A stretch of 48,373 nucleotides of DNA from Lactifluus volemus (Eukaryota; Basidiomycota; Agaricomycetes; Russulales; Russulaceae). The notes beneath the pieces were generated by a model. The model was not told the DNA's origin. It was given only the letters and a program-made list of their open reading frames with translations, and searched no databases. The DNA lies in assembly GCA_022376515.1 (NCBI GenBank), contig WTXI01000271.1:1-48373 (forward strand). Reading direction: 5' to 3'. Shown here piece after piece: positions 1 to 11,495 of this stretch (its first letter is position 1; each line of letters begins with the position of its first letter). The position numbers and the translations under genes are program-made.

Positions 1-226
1 GGTAAAAGGTACCTCCAACTTTCCTCACTCTCGGGAGGCCAGAGGGAAGGAGGGCCCAATAGGCCGTGTAGATTGTGGGCAAAAATGTCCAGACTCGGTC
101 AACTTGGGAGACATTGCCTGTGATGATGGAGGCCACATAAGTCAGAAAGGTCGTTGTAGCACATAGCTTGATAGGGTAGTCAAGTAGAAATATCAGGGAA
201 GGAGGTGACGTGATAGTAGTAATCAT
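1..226 (-). pseudogene. DUF1295-type membrane protein, N-terminal exon, unit 1 copy (runs off left edge)
   Basis: Read leftwards from an ATG at 226-224, this gives the start of a DUF1295 (steroid 5-alpha-reductase-like, multi-pass membrane) protein. The diagnostic stretch is TGNVSQVDRVWTFLPTIYTA, followed by YWALLP. In this copy the G-run at 44-46 is one base shorter than in the unit 2 copy, so the frame that should continue as LWPPE is lost. This is either a 1-bp deletion or a sequencing error. The 8 bases missing from the unit 2 copy are present here, so the N-terminus is intact up to that point. The rest lies outside the window. It is divergent from the NLR that starts at 746, with about 520 bp between them. 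The enzymatic role of fungal DUF1295 proteins is not settled; the family match is by recognition only. Confidence 0.6.
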
Positions 227-745
227 GGTGGTTGCTAGTCAAAGAACATAACATACTTCCTAGTATGACGATATAGCGGGCGCCACAGTGACGTATCTCA
301 CATCTCTTCAATCTTAAATGCCCGCCAATTAACTACGAGTCCGTTTGCCACTTTGCAGCTAATTTTGGGCTGCTCACCAAGTCATAAGAGGGCGAGAATA
401 TCGCGTCAGCCGAGAGTACTGTACTGTAGTGCCCACGCCCCGCCTTAGCACGCTTTGTCGAGAACTTGCACCCAGCACTAAGAACACGTGCTATCCACGT
501 TAGCAAGTGCTCGTTCACAGACCAGCAGCTTGTTCGACGACATTTGTAATGACGTGTACTCATGCGTTTCACATGTTCATAACGTCGATATCCTGTGGCT
601 GTTTTCAAGATGAGAACAGCCTGAGAGGTTGACTTCAGAGCGCTGTGAGTGCGTGGGCAAAGGGTGTGCAAATAAACGCCACTGGCAGGCGCCCGTTCCC
701 ACTCGCTCCCTCGTCCCATCGTCATCTTCAAAACCAAGTCGAAAT
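227..745. other. Divergent intergenic region between DUF1295 and NLR, unit 1
   Basis: This is the shared upstream region of the minus-strand DUF1295 gene and the plus-strand NLR. I see no coding signal; the long minus-strand ORF here is not supported by any family pattern. It matches unit 2 in two blocks, 24386-24575 and about 28762-29069, which in unit 2 are pushed apart by two insertions. It contains the mariner footprint at 417-428. Confidence 0.6.
417..428. other. Probable double Tc1/mariner excision footprint
   Basis: The sequence reads TA-CTG-TA-CTG-TA. Unit 2 carries a TA-flanked mariner-like element with CAGT...ACTG ends at exactly this site. For Tc1-family elements with CAG/CTG ends, the known excision scar is TA-CTG-TA or TA-CAG-TA. 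Two scars in a row fit two insertion and excision rounds at one TA, but a simple short repeat is possible. Confidence 0.5.
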
Positions 746-3700
746 ATGTCGTCCATTTGGAGGAAACAGGTTCGGAGCTCCCGTAATCCCAACTCCAGCA
801 ATCATCACCCTATCTGTGTGTACTACTCTCATGTGTCGTTTCAATCGCTCACGAGTGCCTTGTCCAGCTGCTAATCCCACCAATCCTGCCCATCGGAGCC
901 GATCGCTGGAGGCACTGGCCTTGCGATTAGCGCGATAGAGACAACTCTTTTGGCCTTGAAGGAGCTCAGTTCATTGGCTAAAACGATACCCTATATCTCT
1001 CCAGCTGCGGGCCTCATTCTCCAGGCTCTCAAAATGCGGGATGTGAGCACCCTCTCTGACTTTAAACGCCTTCTGTGTTGATGATAGTATATAAGGAGGT
1101 CAATCTGTGCAAGGAAGAGTGGAAATTGGTGATGGAGAAACTGGCCAAAGTTGGGAGTGTCGTCGTCAATGTCGGTAATATGTGCCGAAACCATGGTTTG
1201 AATGTAGAAAAACTGCCATCGGACCTGCTCGCTATCTTTGAGTCCTTTCAGAGGTGCCCTTTCCAATTACTGAATATGTCGTGGTCTAATTCAAATTAAG
1301 CGACTTGCACGGGATCGATGCCGCGCTGAAAGAATGTGCTGAAGTGAAGGGAATCAAGATGCTCCTTCTTCGTAACGGTTTAGTGAAGAAGGTCAGGCAA
1401 TATGATGCAAAATTGTCGGTCATTCTTCAAGTACACCAGGTCTGTCGGAAGTACCGTGATCCCTTTCGCTCGCTCAAAACGTTTCTGCAGGCCAACCTGA
1501 ACTTTTTCGTTCTCTTGTCACAACTCACTCAAGAACAAGAAGGTGGGTGGCTCTGATAGTCACAAGATACTCGGAATCGTCAATCTGACAAGGAGCACAC
1601 AGCAATCATCAGAGGATTGCCTTACGCTGGAGGCTGGCCATCCGGCAATGAGAAGCGCTGTCTCGAAGGCACACGCCACGATTTTCTCGACTACATCTTC
1701 AAGTGGATCAAGAATCCCGAATCTGAACGTACCCTCGTCATCCTCGGCCAGGCAGGCACCGGAAAGTCTTCGATTGCACATGAAGTCGCACGTCGGCTCA
1801 AGAAGACGTGTCTCGGCTCTTACTTTGCTTTTCGGCGGGGGGAAGGGTCCAAGGGCAAGGCATACCAGCTCTTCACGACACTTGCATGCGATCTCTCCGA
1901 CCACAATCCTGCATTCAAGCTCGCACTTGGGAAGGCCATTAAGGAAAATCCATCTCTTCGTAACACTCGAGACTATCATACACTTCTTGAATGCCTCCTC
2001 CTTGAACCGCTCAAGAACCTGAATTTGACGATCCAATCCTTGTCGTCATCGATGCGTTGGACGAGAGTGGAGATTCGATCAACAAACGAGGATTGCACAC
2101 GCTTCTTTCTCAACGCCTCTCTGAATTACCGTCAAACCTTCGTATTCTCATAACCTCGAGGCCCGAGAATGGCATCGAGCCTGCATTCGCCAATGGATTG
2201 TCTGTCCACACCCTCTCCATGAATGATGCCAAACTAGCCAAGACGGAGCAAGATATTGCCATGTATCTTCGAAGCGAGCTGCCTCCGGCCGTCTTCGAAG
2301 CCCATGGTGTCCAGCTGACAAAAGCGGCAGAAGGCGTTTTTCAATGGGCAGCCGTTGCATGCGGGTTCATGAATAGCTCTGCCAGTCTTGGCCTTAGCAG
2401 GATACAGCGCGTAGAACGCCTATTGGGCCAAGCTCGAGGCCAAACTGGACAAGGACCGTTGGACAACTTATACGAAGAAGTTCTCAAGGAGTACTTCAAG
2501 TCGCCGGAAGCACGGGGTATATTTCGGTCCGTGATGGGACAGCTTCTTGCTGCGGTCCAGCCCTTCTCTATCAATTCCCTGATCACTCTGCGACGCTATG
2601 CGTCCAAAGATGATCCCGACGATTCCGAGCTTGTTCTTGAAGTTCTCTCTTATCTCGGCTCGCTACTGAGCAACGTCACTTCATCCGATCATACGCAGCC
2701 GATCGTTCCTCTCCATACCTCATTCTACGACTTTCTGACGAATAAGGAGACAATGCGTTTTATGTCGACCTTGACGAATCCCACCATCAGTTGGCACATT
2801 CTTGCCTTGGCGTAATGCTCGATAAACTCAAATTCAACATTTGCGAACTGGAGTCGTCATATCTCGCCAACACCGACGTTCCAGACCTTGAATATCGAAT
2901 TTCCAAACACATTCCACCTGCTCTATCGTACGCCTGCATTTTCTGGGACAAGCATTTAGAACGTTTCTCTTTTGAGCACGATCTGTTCACGAAACTTCGA
3001 TTCCTGTTCGAGGAGAAATTTATTTTTTGGCTGGAAGTTCTTAGCGTGAAGAACTGTGTGGGTATTGCCTTACCAGCATTGTCATCTCTGGTGTTATGGT
3101 TGCAGCGGGAGGTAGGTGTATCCCATAATTCGATCTGACGTGTAGTGACTTTGGGGTAAAATTAAAATAGGATCCACAAACGGGGACGAAGAATCTGTTG
3201 GAATTGGTAAATGACGCATCCAGGTTTGTGCGGTACTTCGGAATGCCAGTGGCAAGGAGTGCTCCGCATATCTATGTTTCTGCGCTCCCTTTCGCCCCAA
3301 GCTCTTCCCGCGTCTTCAAACAATACTGTCACCGATTTTCTCAGACATTGACCCTTGAACGCGGGCAGTTGTCTCATTGGCCAGCACTGGAAATGACGAT
3401 TGACGAACACGACAAGTGTGCCAGGTCTGTTGCATTCTCGCCAGACGGACAGCGTATCGCATCGGCCTCGAACGATCGCACGATTCGCGTGTGGGATGCG
3501 GCAACAGGACAGGTCGTAGCAGGCCCGTTTACTGGACACACCGCTTATCTCAATTCTGTTGCATTCTCGCCGGACGGACAGCGTATCGCATCGGCCTCGG
3601 ACGATCGCACGATTCGCGTGTGGGATGCGGCAACAGGACAGGTCGTAGCAGGCCCGTTTACTGGACACACCGATTCGGCCAATTCTGTTGCATTCTCGCC

Positions 3701-5465
3701 GGACGGACAGCGTATCGCATCGGCCTCGGGCGATCGCACAATTCGCGTGTGGGATGCGGCAACAGGACAGGTCGTAGCAGGCCCGTTTACTGGACACACC
3801 TCTTCGGTTATGTCTGTTGCATTCTCGCCGGACGGACAGCGTATCGCATCGGCCTCGTTCGATCGCACGATTCGCGTGTGGGATGCGGCAACAGGACATG
3901 TCGTAGCAGGCCCATTTACTGGACACACCGAATCGGTCAATTCTGTTACATTCTCGCCAGACGGACAGCGTATCGCATCGGCCTCGGACGATCGCACGAT
4001 TCGCGTGTGGGATGCGGCAACAGGACAGGTCGTAGCACGCCCGTTTACTGGACACACCGAATCGGCCTTTTCTGTTGCATTCTCGCCGGACGGACAGCGT
4101 ATCGCATCGGCCTCGTTCGATGACACGATTCGGGTGTGGGATGCGGCAACAGGACAGGTCGTAGCAGGCCCGTTTACTGGACACATTGGACCGGTCAATT
4201 CTGTTGCATTCTCGCCGGACGGACAGCGTATCGCATCGGCATCATTAGATTACACGATTCGCGTGTGGGATGCGGCAACAGGACAGGTCGTAGCAGGCCC
4301 GTTTACTGGACACACCAAATTTGTCTATTCTGTTGCATTCTCGCCGGACGGACAGCGTATCGCATCAGCCTCGTCCGATCGCACGATTCGCGTGTGGGAT
4401 GCGGCAACAGGACAGGTCGTAGCAGGCCCGTTTACTGGACACACCCAATCAGTCCATTCCGTTGCATTCTCGCCGGACGGACAACGTATCGCATCGGCCT
4501 CGGACGATCGCACGATTCGGGTGTGGGATGCGGCAACAGGACAGGTCGTAGCACGCCCGTTTACTGGACACACCGAATCGGTCTTTTCTGTTGCATTCTC
4601 GCCGGACGGACAGCGTATCGCATCGGCCTCGTTGGATTGCACGATTCGGGTGTGGGATGCGGCAACAGGACAGGTCGTAGCACGCCCGTTTACTGGACAC
4701 ACCGGTTGGGTCAAATCTGTTGCATTCTCGCCAGACGGACAGCGTATCGCATCGGCCTCGCTCGATGGCACGATTCGCGTGTGGGATGCGGCAACAGGAC
4801 AGGTCGTAGCAGGCCCGTTTACTGGACACACCTCTTTGGTTAATTCTGTTGCATTCTCGCCGGACGGACAGCGTATCGCATCGGCCTCGTTCGATGGCAC
4901 GATTCGCGTGTTGGATGCGGCAACAGGACAGGTCGTAGCAGGCCCATTTACTGGACACACCCAATTAGTCCAATCTATTGCATTCTCGCCGGACGGACAA
5001 CGTATCGCATCGGCCTCGGACGATCGCACGATTCGCGTGTGGGATGCGGCAACAGGACAGGTCGTAGCAGGCCCGTTTACTGGACACACCTCTCCGGTTA
5101 TGTCTGTTGCATTCTCGCCGGACGGACAGCGTATTGCATCGGCCTCGGAAGATCACACAATTCGCGTGTGGGATGCGGCACCAGGAGAGGTCGTAGCAGG
5201 CTCGTTTAGTGGACACACCAAATCAGTCAGATCTGTTGCATTGTCACAGGATGGCTCCTGTTTTACGGACCATTTTCTCATCAATAGTGATGGTTGGATA
5301 TATGGCCCGGGAGAAAAGAAAGAACTTTTTTTGTGGATTCCTGTCCTTCACAGGGAGTGTCTTCATAGACCTAGCACTGTCTGGGTTGTAGGCGAACATG
5401 AAACCCGGCTTGATCTCTCGAACTGCGTACATGGATCAAATTGGGCTACATGTAGATCATCATGA
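746..5465 (+). pseudogene. NACHT-WD40 NLR (STAND) gene, unit 1 copy, apparently frameshifted
   Basis: Paralogue of the intact gene at 29070-33799, with the same exon plan: 746-815, 868-1042, 1096-1253, 1301-1542, 1603-3111 and 3171-5465. It has an N-terminal helical region, a NACHT domain with Walker A GQAGTGKS, then 14 WD40 repeats. Three single bases are missing relative to unit 2: near 893 (GCCCATCGG against GCCACATCGG), near 2021 (CTGAAT against CTGGAAT, just before Walker B) and near 2748 (GGAGACA against GGAGGACA). The second removes the frame through the Walker B aspartates. The last exon, 765 codons with all WD40 repeats, is open. Fungal NLRs of this type act in the cytosol in non-self recognition and regulated cell death. 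This copy is probably non-functional unless the deletions are sequencing errors. Confidence 0.85.
3405..5226 (+). repeat. Array of 14 near-identical 129-bp WD40 repeats, unit 1
   Basis: Each 43-residue unit has four variable residues, then [15 protein letters not shown], one variable residue, D, one variable residue, then [21 protein letters not shown] in two constant blocks. Nucleotide identity outside the variable codons is almost complete. Variation is confined to the start of each unit (AYLN, DSAN, SSVM, ESVN, GPVN, KFVY and so on) and the residues around the SASxDx turn. A fifteenth, degenerate repeat (KSVRSVALSQDG) leads into a non-repeat C-terminus. This pattern is known from WD40 NLRs such as HET-E/HET-D of Podospora. 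Confidence 0.95.
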
Positions 5466-6490
5466 TGTTTACAGATAGATGCATTTGTTTACTCCTTTTT
5501 TCCTTTAAGATCTCTGTACTCGTTTGGCCAATGGTTTAAACTGGACTCATTGGTGTATAAGGGTGCTTACAACCTGCCCTCAATCATTTCACTGTGGCCC
5601 CATTTTTAAACGGCCTGGCAAGAAATAGGTGGCCGTTATCAGTAAAAGTTAAACCATCCAGTTCTCCCCTCCCTCCATCATGTTGCTTTCGACACAATGT
5701 AATAAAACTTGTGGTAGCCTGGCGTGGGTTAACTCTAATTCCCAGGATCACTGACTCTGACTTGTCACTCGAGATGTCGAACTGGTCGAATAAGTTACGT
5801 TGCGTGATTATTTGTATTCCTTCTGTTCCGTAAGTGCTACGAGTGTATGTGTTCGATCAAATTACGGCATGAATCGAAGAATGACGTTTCTTGCTAATGA
5901 GCTGTGTCAAGGAATTAGGAGTGCGAGATAAATCATATGATGGAAGGGAAAACGAAAGGCGCAAAAAGGTGCTGCCCTTACTGCTGTTTACTATTCGAAG
6001 TATTTAAGTACTAACTAGTCCCTAGAAACTATCCATATAGCTACTAGTCGCAATATTAAGTCAATAAGAACGTATAACGTGTAGGAAACGACGAAACGCG
6101 TAAGGGCGAAATGAGGGGATGAGTCAGCTCAGCTGCTGCCCGACTCGGAAACGGGCACGCTCGATCTAGTACAAGTGAGGCTGCGACCTCATGAAACTCG
6201 AGGGGCCAACTCAAAATTAAGTAGTACTATCTAATAGGGGTGTAAGTGAGAGAAGTATGAAGTAGTATCGGGCGTCCACTGCGTCCACCCTCGACGGGGA
6301 GCGTTCGCAATTCCAGTCCACAGTCCGGGTTGCCTTTAGGGTGTTGATAATTACGATGGCTTTCCCTTCCTCGGGCTCCTCCTCCGAGTCCTCTTCGCGC
6401 TCAATCCCTCGGCATCCAGCATCTCCTCCCAAAGCGCCATCACATTCCAACAGAAATCTGCAATTCCAGGATCAACGCAGCACCATCAAC
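5466..6490. other. 3' flank of NLR, unit 1
   Basis: No confident gene. It is collinear with 33800-34779 of unit 2, with small indels. A minus-strand reading around 6217-6450 containing SEEEPEEGKAIVII has a counterpart at 34529-34732, but an 11-bp indel between the copies shifts its frame, so I do not call it as a gene. The region ends in the AAT target duplication (6491-6493) of the TIR element. Confidence 0.5.
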
Positions 6491-6670
6491 AATAGGGGTT
6501 TTCAAAGTTGACGAAAGCGTCGCTTTTTTTTTTTTTTTTTTTTTTTTTGAATTGGGGTTTAGAGTCCCTGCGTGTATTGCGACAAGACTAAGTTACTCTG
6601 TACAAGGTACTATCCAGATGGAGACACAAGTAAGGAAACAGGAGAGATAAAGGAGAAAGAAGAAGGAGTA

Positions 6671-8117
6671 CATCAGGAAAATCTGAGTTTTTCTTAACAG
6701 TGCTTGAGCATGCTTAATATGACTTAACAATACTTCTAAGCACTTTTAAGCAAAATGTCTCTAAGCTGGCCATGCTTAGGCTAAGCTAGGTCTTCTCCTT
6801 AATTTGACTTAGCCAGCACTTATTGATGCTTATTTTGGGCTTAGTTCACTTAAATGGCAGCTTAGATCTGTGCTTACCAAAAGTTTTCAAGCACACAGAT
6901 TTAGGGCAATAAAAATCATATATTCAGCTAAACTACAACATGACTATGTACAGGAGACAATGGTTCCACCAGCCTTGGTGGAACAGCCCTGGCAGGGGTG
7001 GGGGCTGCAGGGCCACAGGGAGGTGGTGGTGGTGGTGGTGGTGGTGGTGGTGGTGGTGGTGGTGGTGGTGGTGGTGGTGGAGGTGTGGGAGGAGGCGCGG
7101 GAGGAGGCGAGGCGCGTGGGAGGCGCGAGAGAATGCGCGGGGGGAGGTGAGGCGCGCACGAGAGAACGCGCGGGAGGAGGCAAGGCGCGCGGGAGGCGCG
7201 AGAGAACGCACGGGACGCACAGAAAGCGCGGGGCACGAGAGAGTGAGGAAGTGCAGGAGGAAGCGCAGGAGAAGGCGCGGGACGTGGGAGGAGGCGTCGG
7301 AGGCGTCGGAGGAGGCACGGGAGGCGTCGGAGGAGGCGCGGGAGGAGGCACGGGAGGTGCGGGAGGAGGCACGGGAGGAGGCGCGAGACGTAGGAGGAGT
7401 AGTCAAGGAGGAGGAGGAGGCGACGAAAAAAAAAGAAAAAAAAAAGTCAGCACGCGTTGAGGCGGGGCAGGCAGCATGACAACGTACCAGGGCGTCGGCG
7501 CAGGCAGCGCGACAACGTAGACTGCCTCACAGAGGCAGTGGATCCAAGAGGAGGAAAAGCGGTGGGGGAGGCGCGGGCACAGGAGGCGCATGACGACGCG
7601 AAGAGCCAGAGCCAGAACAAGAGCCAGAGCCAGAGCCAGAGCCAGAGAGGGAGGCAGAGAGGGAGGCAGAGAAGGAGGCAGAGAAGGAGGGGACGCGGAG
7701 GAGTCAGCGGTGGGACGTGTTGGGGCGAGGCAGACAACGACGGAGGGGGATAGAGGGAGAGATGGAAACATTGGAAAGGGGCAGCAACTCGAGAGGCGTG
7801 AAAATCAACATTGTGCAAACAGTGGTAAATAATACACCCACTGTAACGACTTAGCGAAAATTTCGCGAGTCGCGACTTAGCATATTTTTTTTCGGAGTTT
7901 AGTTAAATTACATAAATTAATTTTTTATTTCGGTTTGCTTGTCTTAAGTGTCTTACACATCTTAATTACTTAATGTGCTTATCTTTGGCCTTGATTTGCT
8001 TAGCTGTTGTACATACTCATTTTCTAAGCAAAAAATAAGCAGCTTGACCAACTTGACAGGCTTAAAAATGAAATAAGCTGGTTAAGCTGTCTAAGTTTTT
8101 TCTGGATTTTCCTGATG
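6671..8117. mobile_element. TA-target TIR element with 5'-CATCAGGAAAATC ends and G-rich core
   Basis: Its ends are exact inverted repeats, CATCAGGAAAATC at 6671 and GATTTTCCTGATG ending at 8117. They are flanked by TA at 6669-6670 and 8118-8119. The first 11 bases match the ends of the 172-bp MITE at 15350-15521, which also has a TA duplication, so the two belong to one family. Both subterminal regions are crowded with TTAAG/CTTAA and AAGC/GCTTA words. The core is a (GGT)n tract followed by purine-rich minisatellites. No transposase can be read. It lies in the 3' UTR of the LINE-like retroposon. Confidence 0.8.
7022..7080 (+). repeat. (GGT)n microsatellite, about 20 units
   Basis: An uninterrupted GGT run inside the G-rich core of the TIR element. 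The G-rich strand continues to about 7760 as imperfect GGGAGGAGGC-type and GAGCCA-type minisatellites. Long ORFs on both strands here are by-products of this composition. The strand has strong potential for G-quadruplex formation. Confidence 0.95.
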
Positions 8118-8175
8118 TACAATAGGATGAGGGAAAAGAAAAAGGGGAGAGAGCGTGGCCAGAGGCCAGAATCAT

Positions 8176-10004
8176 TCAAGGGGGGTCAGGGCGGGGTGGG
8201 AGGGGCCAGAGGCCTTGTTGTGAGAGGAGTAAGAATTGTGCGAGACGCCTGCCTCCCCCTTCTGTAGAGAAGAGGTATTGTGAGGAGAAGCCGTCAATGG
8301 TAGAGGCACAATGGTCAGAGTGGAGGCGGCAGTCAAAGAGGACATGATTGATGGTGTAACAATGGACGGGGGGTGGCGTGGGAGGGCCCAAGTGTAAAGG
8401 TGAGAGGATAGGTGTGAAGGGGATGTCGTTGCAAGGGCAGAAAGTGTTGTCTCCTGCCAGCGGTCGGAACTGGTCGCTGTAGTCCGCAAAGAAGGCATGT
8501 TGGCTAAGGAGTTGTAGCCCCGACGTAAAAAGATGTCTGTTTTTGTGAGAAAGTAAGCCCTGTACAAAGGGCAGAGGTCTGTTTGATGGGGTATTAGGGC
8601 ACACGCGCCAGGCCTTGTGGCCTGGTGTGCGAGGGAGCTCACCGGAGGCGAGCTCCCTCGCCCATAGGTTGAAGGCCAAATCAGAGGGGGGGACTGGGGG
8701 TTTGACGACCAAGATCGGCTGGAGTTCCTGGAGGAGACGATCCATCTCCGTGGCCCCAGGGACACAAACCCAAGTCTCCTTGAAGAGCCGTAGCTCAACG
8801 GTGCGCTCTGGGGAGGGGTCTAAAAAGGAGGAAAGAGAGGAGGTAAAGTAGGAGGCAAAAGAAAGAAAAGGGGACTTAGTGGAAGTGTTTGTAAGGTAAG
8901 GTAGCACTAATTTATTCGGTAGAAGAATATAGAGATAGCCCCCCGAAGGGAGTGAGAGGAAAAAATTGAGGCCCTGTGAAAGGGCCTTGAGGAGTGACCA
9001 TCTCCAGTCCGTGTCCACTGACACCCCCGACTGCAGCAACCGCTCCCCACTGTATAGTAAGAAGGCATGTCCATAGGAGTCCGGGGTGGGAAGTGTTAGG
9101 AACGAGCGGTTCCTATGCTCTTGGTAGAGTCAGGTGGTTCAGGTAAACCTTAGCAACGTCAGTTGATAAGGGTCAGGGTTCAGAAGTACTAAGTCAATGG
9201 TCACGTGACAGAGTATCAGCAGTAACTTGCAGCGTTACTGACGGCGTGTGAGACAGGGATCAGGAGTCTGAGAGTTCAGGAATGAAGTGTGAGGTTCTCA
9301 GAACAGTAAGCTCGTATTGTAGGCTTCAGGAGACCGATGTAAGTACACTACTATCTACTGTCATGTAGAACTCATAGGCCTCCTCCCATCGGGTCAGGTC
9401 CGTCGACACACAATCGTAGCAACACTGTCCTTACCAGCTCCAAGGCGCCATCATGCCTCAGCCAGTTCACTGTGCCCCAGCCACCGCACAGTGCCCGTCT
9501 TAGTCATCAGTACAGTACTAAGTCCGGATGCGAGAATCGTATGTAAGCAGTCATGTGAGAAATTTTATGTAAGGGAGGCAGTGACCGTGTGACCGTGACA
9601 GGAAGGGGGAGAGATCTAACGTAAAGGAGATGGGCGAGAGGAGGGGGTTTAACGATAAGGGGACGGGTGGAGGAGAGCCCGCCTGCGGAGGAGGTAAAGG
9701 AAGCGAAACTGGGATGTGACCAGGTCAGTGAGTATGGAAGGGAGGGGTAAGAGAAGGGGAAAGGAGCGGGGGTTCTGGATTTAACGAGAGACCAAAGGTT
9801 CGTAAGAGGCAGGAAGGTGGAATGCCAACAGGAAATGGGGTTCATCCAGACCGAAGTAATTAAAGGGGAAGATGGGGGAAGTGAGGAAAGGCGCGTAATG
9901 TATTGGGACCTTAGTTTGAGGAGGGTGTAACGTATAGGGGGAATACTAAGTAGGTGGTGTAATGGAGCAGTAGGTGTTACGGTTATGCGGGCCGCCCAGC
10001 CCAT
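8176..10004 (-). pseudogene. LINE-like ORF remnant: RNase H-like region and Cys/His C-terminus
   Basis: Removing the solo LTR at 9094-9600 and one target copy makes this a single open frame across the insertion point (9601-10004 joined to 8176-9093). The visible C-terminal pattern is FCPCNDI, then INHVLFDCRLHSDH, then LFSTEGGGRRLAQFL and a proline-rich end. This is the usual ending of fungal non-LTR elements: a CxC...H...C...H cluster followed by a GTEEGG-like motif. Upstream, a WVCVPG segment resembles the WVPGH block of the RNase H region. The reverse transcriptase with its YxDD is not in the window. The 5' part is cut by the LTR at 9975. The family match is by eye and could be wrong in detail. 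Confidence 0.5.
9094..9600 (-). mobile_element. Solo LTR of the gypsy element (507 bp, inverted), target duplication GGAAG
   Basis: It is the reverse complement of the LTR at 11496-12002, same length, with about nine differences by eye, all transitions. It starts TGTTAGG and ends GTGACA on the plus strand. It is flanked by GGAAG at 9089-9093 and 9601-9605. No internal retroelement sequence is attached, so it is a solo LTR left by LTR-LTR recombination. It sits in the LINE-like ORF. Confidence 0.95.
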
Positions 10005-10909
10005 TTCTTACTGTTTTCCGTCTGATTTTCAACTTGTGTTGTGACCTAGGATCCCTTTCCTTGGCCAGCCCCTTCTGTTCCACTTCTAGGGGCTGTGCGT
10101 CACCGTTTTGGACGTGTATTTGACTCAGGGATCATGACTCAAATCTTGAGTCAGCGTTCTTGACTCAGATCTTGAGTCAGACGCACTGAGTCAGTTCTTG
10201 AGTCATCAGAACTGACTCAGGTCCTTAGTCAATAGTCTTGACTTCACTACTGTACTGTGACCTTTGTAGGATAGTTGGCTGGCCCTCTGTATGCATAAAT
10301 AGGGCCCTGTAGACGAGCTAAAGCCCCAGCTTCAGCTTCATCTAGAATCGCAGTTCATTGTCTCCTGCTCACACTCGCATCGCATCTTCTCCTCTCTTCT
10401 TGTAAATCCCCTCTTCGTACCTTGATCCAGGTACTTCGCGCCACGATCAGACATCTGTGAACTTGTTCCATTTCCTTGAAACAAGTCCCCAGACGCCTGA
10501 ACCCTAATACGAACGTGCTGTGAGAAGTAGTCCCCACTTCTCACCCCATGTCCGCCCTCGAACCTTAGTTCAACCTCTCACGAGTGTCCTTGGAAGGCGA
10601 GCGTCTCTTGCGTTCCAATTACACTCGCGCCCGTGTTGCGGTTGAACCCACACATCGTCATTTACCCATCTGCCACCGTCTATCCTCTTTGGGAACGGTA
10701 ACTCCGACCATCGCGTGCGCCGGCCCACTAGTCCGTCTCGCGTGATACAGACACCCAGAGTTTGCACAGTCAAGTCTACTCCTCTAGGACCTTGTCTGCG
10801 TGTGCTAGAAATCGACTATTTGGTGTTGCTAGTCTTGTCTGACTTGCCACAGCAAATAGCCAACCAGAACGATGCTCACTTCGAGCCACGGTCCCTGCGA
10901 ACCGTGACA
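9975..10909 (+). mobile_element. 935-bp LTR, left copy
   Basis: Begins TGTTACGG and ends CGTGACA. It has the same length as the copy at 18805-19739, with about 17 differences by eye, all transitions. Its right flank is ATGAA (10910-10914), inside gypsy pol tail coding sequence. Its left flank is GTAGG (9970-9974), inside the LINE-like relic. It contains a cluster of eight bZIP sites and the TATA-like word CATAAATAG at about 10294. It is not the LTR of the enclosed gypsy, whose own LTR is at 11496-12002. Confidence 0.9.
10121..10219 (+). promoter_or_regulatory. Eight regularly spaced TGA(C/G)TCA bZIP sites in LTR
   Basis: Perfect TGACTCA or TGAGTCA heptamers start at 10121, 10135, 10147, 10161, 10173, 10187, 10199 and 10213, so the spacing alternates 14, 12, 14, 12, 14, 12, 14. 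This is the Gcn4/Cpc1/AP-1 recognition sequence. The TATA-like word lies about 75 bp downstream. The layout implies an LTR promoter driven by a bZIP regulator, most plausibly the amino-acid-starvation regulator; this is inference. Confidence 0.75.
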
Positions 10910-11457
10910 ATGAAACCAGCGTGCAGGCGCAACAGATGAGGGACTGCAGGCGCCGCCTCCAGTGCTCCTGCTTCTTCAACCGTATCATGCCCCTCGTGGC
11001 CAGCGATGACCCCTCCCTCTGCATCCTGCCGCGCTCCAGAACCAACTCACCACCCATCGCTGTCCCCAACGCTGAAGTCAGAGGAAGGGCCATCACTGAA
11101 TGGTCGCGCAACTGCGACGAGAGGCTGCGCGGCGGCGCAGACAGTCAGGAAAGACGCGGCAAAAGGACGCGCAAGAACCCCAGGAAGCATTGCCACTACC
11201 CAGACCCATGCCCTCTATGTGGCAAGAGTGGTCACGGCCAGGACTGGTGCTACTTCCCCCACACTAACTGTCCGCTCCATGGCCCCTGCAAGATCGGCTG
11301 GGCCCACAAGTTCTACGACCGCGCCAAGTGTCCCGATGCGTGGAGCAAGGTAGCCAAAGATAACAAAGACTACAAGAACAGTTGGGGAAGGTACGACGAT
11401 GACGACTACAACGACGACATCCACGACCTGGACGCTAACTTTTGGGAGTCGCAGTAG
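10910..11457 (+). pseudogene. Gypsy pol C-terminal tail, distal half (displaced)
   Basis: The frame continues exactly from the proximal half at 18419-18804. The codons around the shared ATGAA join LDHE to TSVQAQQMRD. This half ends with stop at 11455-11457, just before the purine-rich stretch and LTR at 11496. It carries a Cys/His-rich module, CPLCGKSGHGQDWC followed by further Cys and His residues to about 11330, then an acidic Asp-rich end. In a normal element it would lie after the chromodomain and before the 3' LTR. Here it sits upstream of the element's gag. Confidence 0.8.
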
Positions 11458-11495
11458 AGTGGTTGGTGGAACAACCACCCTAAGACGGGAGGTAA

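Noticed and set aside
333..737. 134-codon minus-strand ORF upstream of the unit 1 NLR.
   Set aside because: The matching region in unit 2 is interrupted and no domain is recognisable; it overlaps the divergent promoter.
3405..5226. Regular direct repeats with short variable pieces, superficially CRISPR-like.
   Set aside because: The unit is coding (WD40), variable positions are single codons, and the context is a eukaryotic NLR gene.
6870..7832. Several ORFs on both strands with poly-Gly, poly-Arg, poly-Pro or His runs.
   Set aside because: They follow from the (GGT)n and purine-rich minisatellites inside a TIR element; no frame has domain content.
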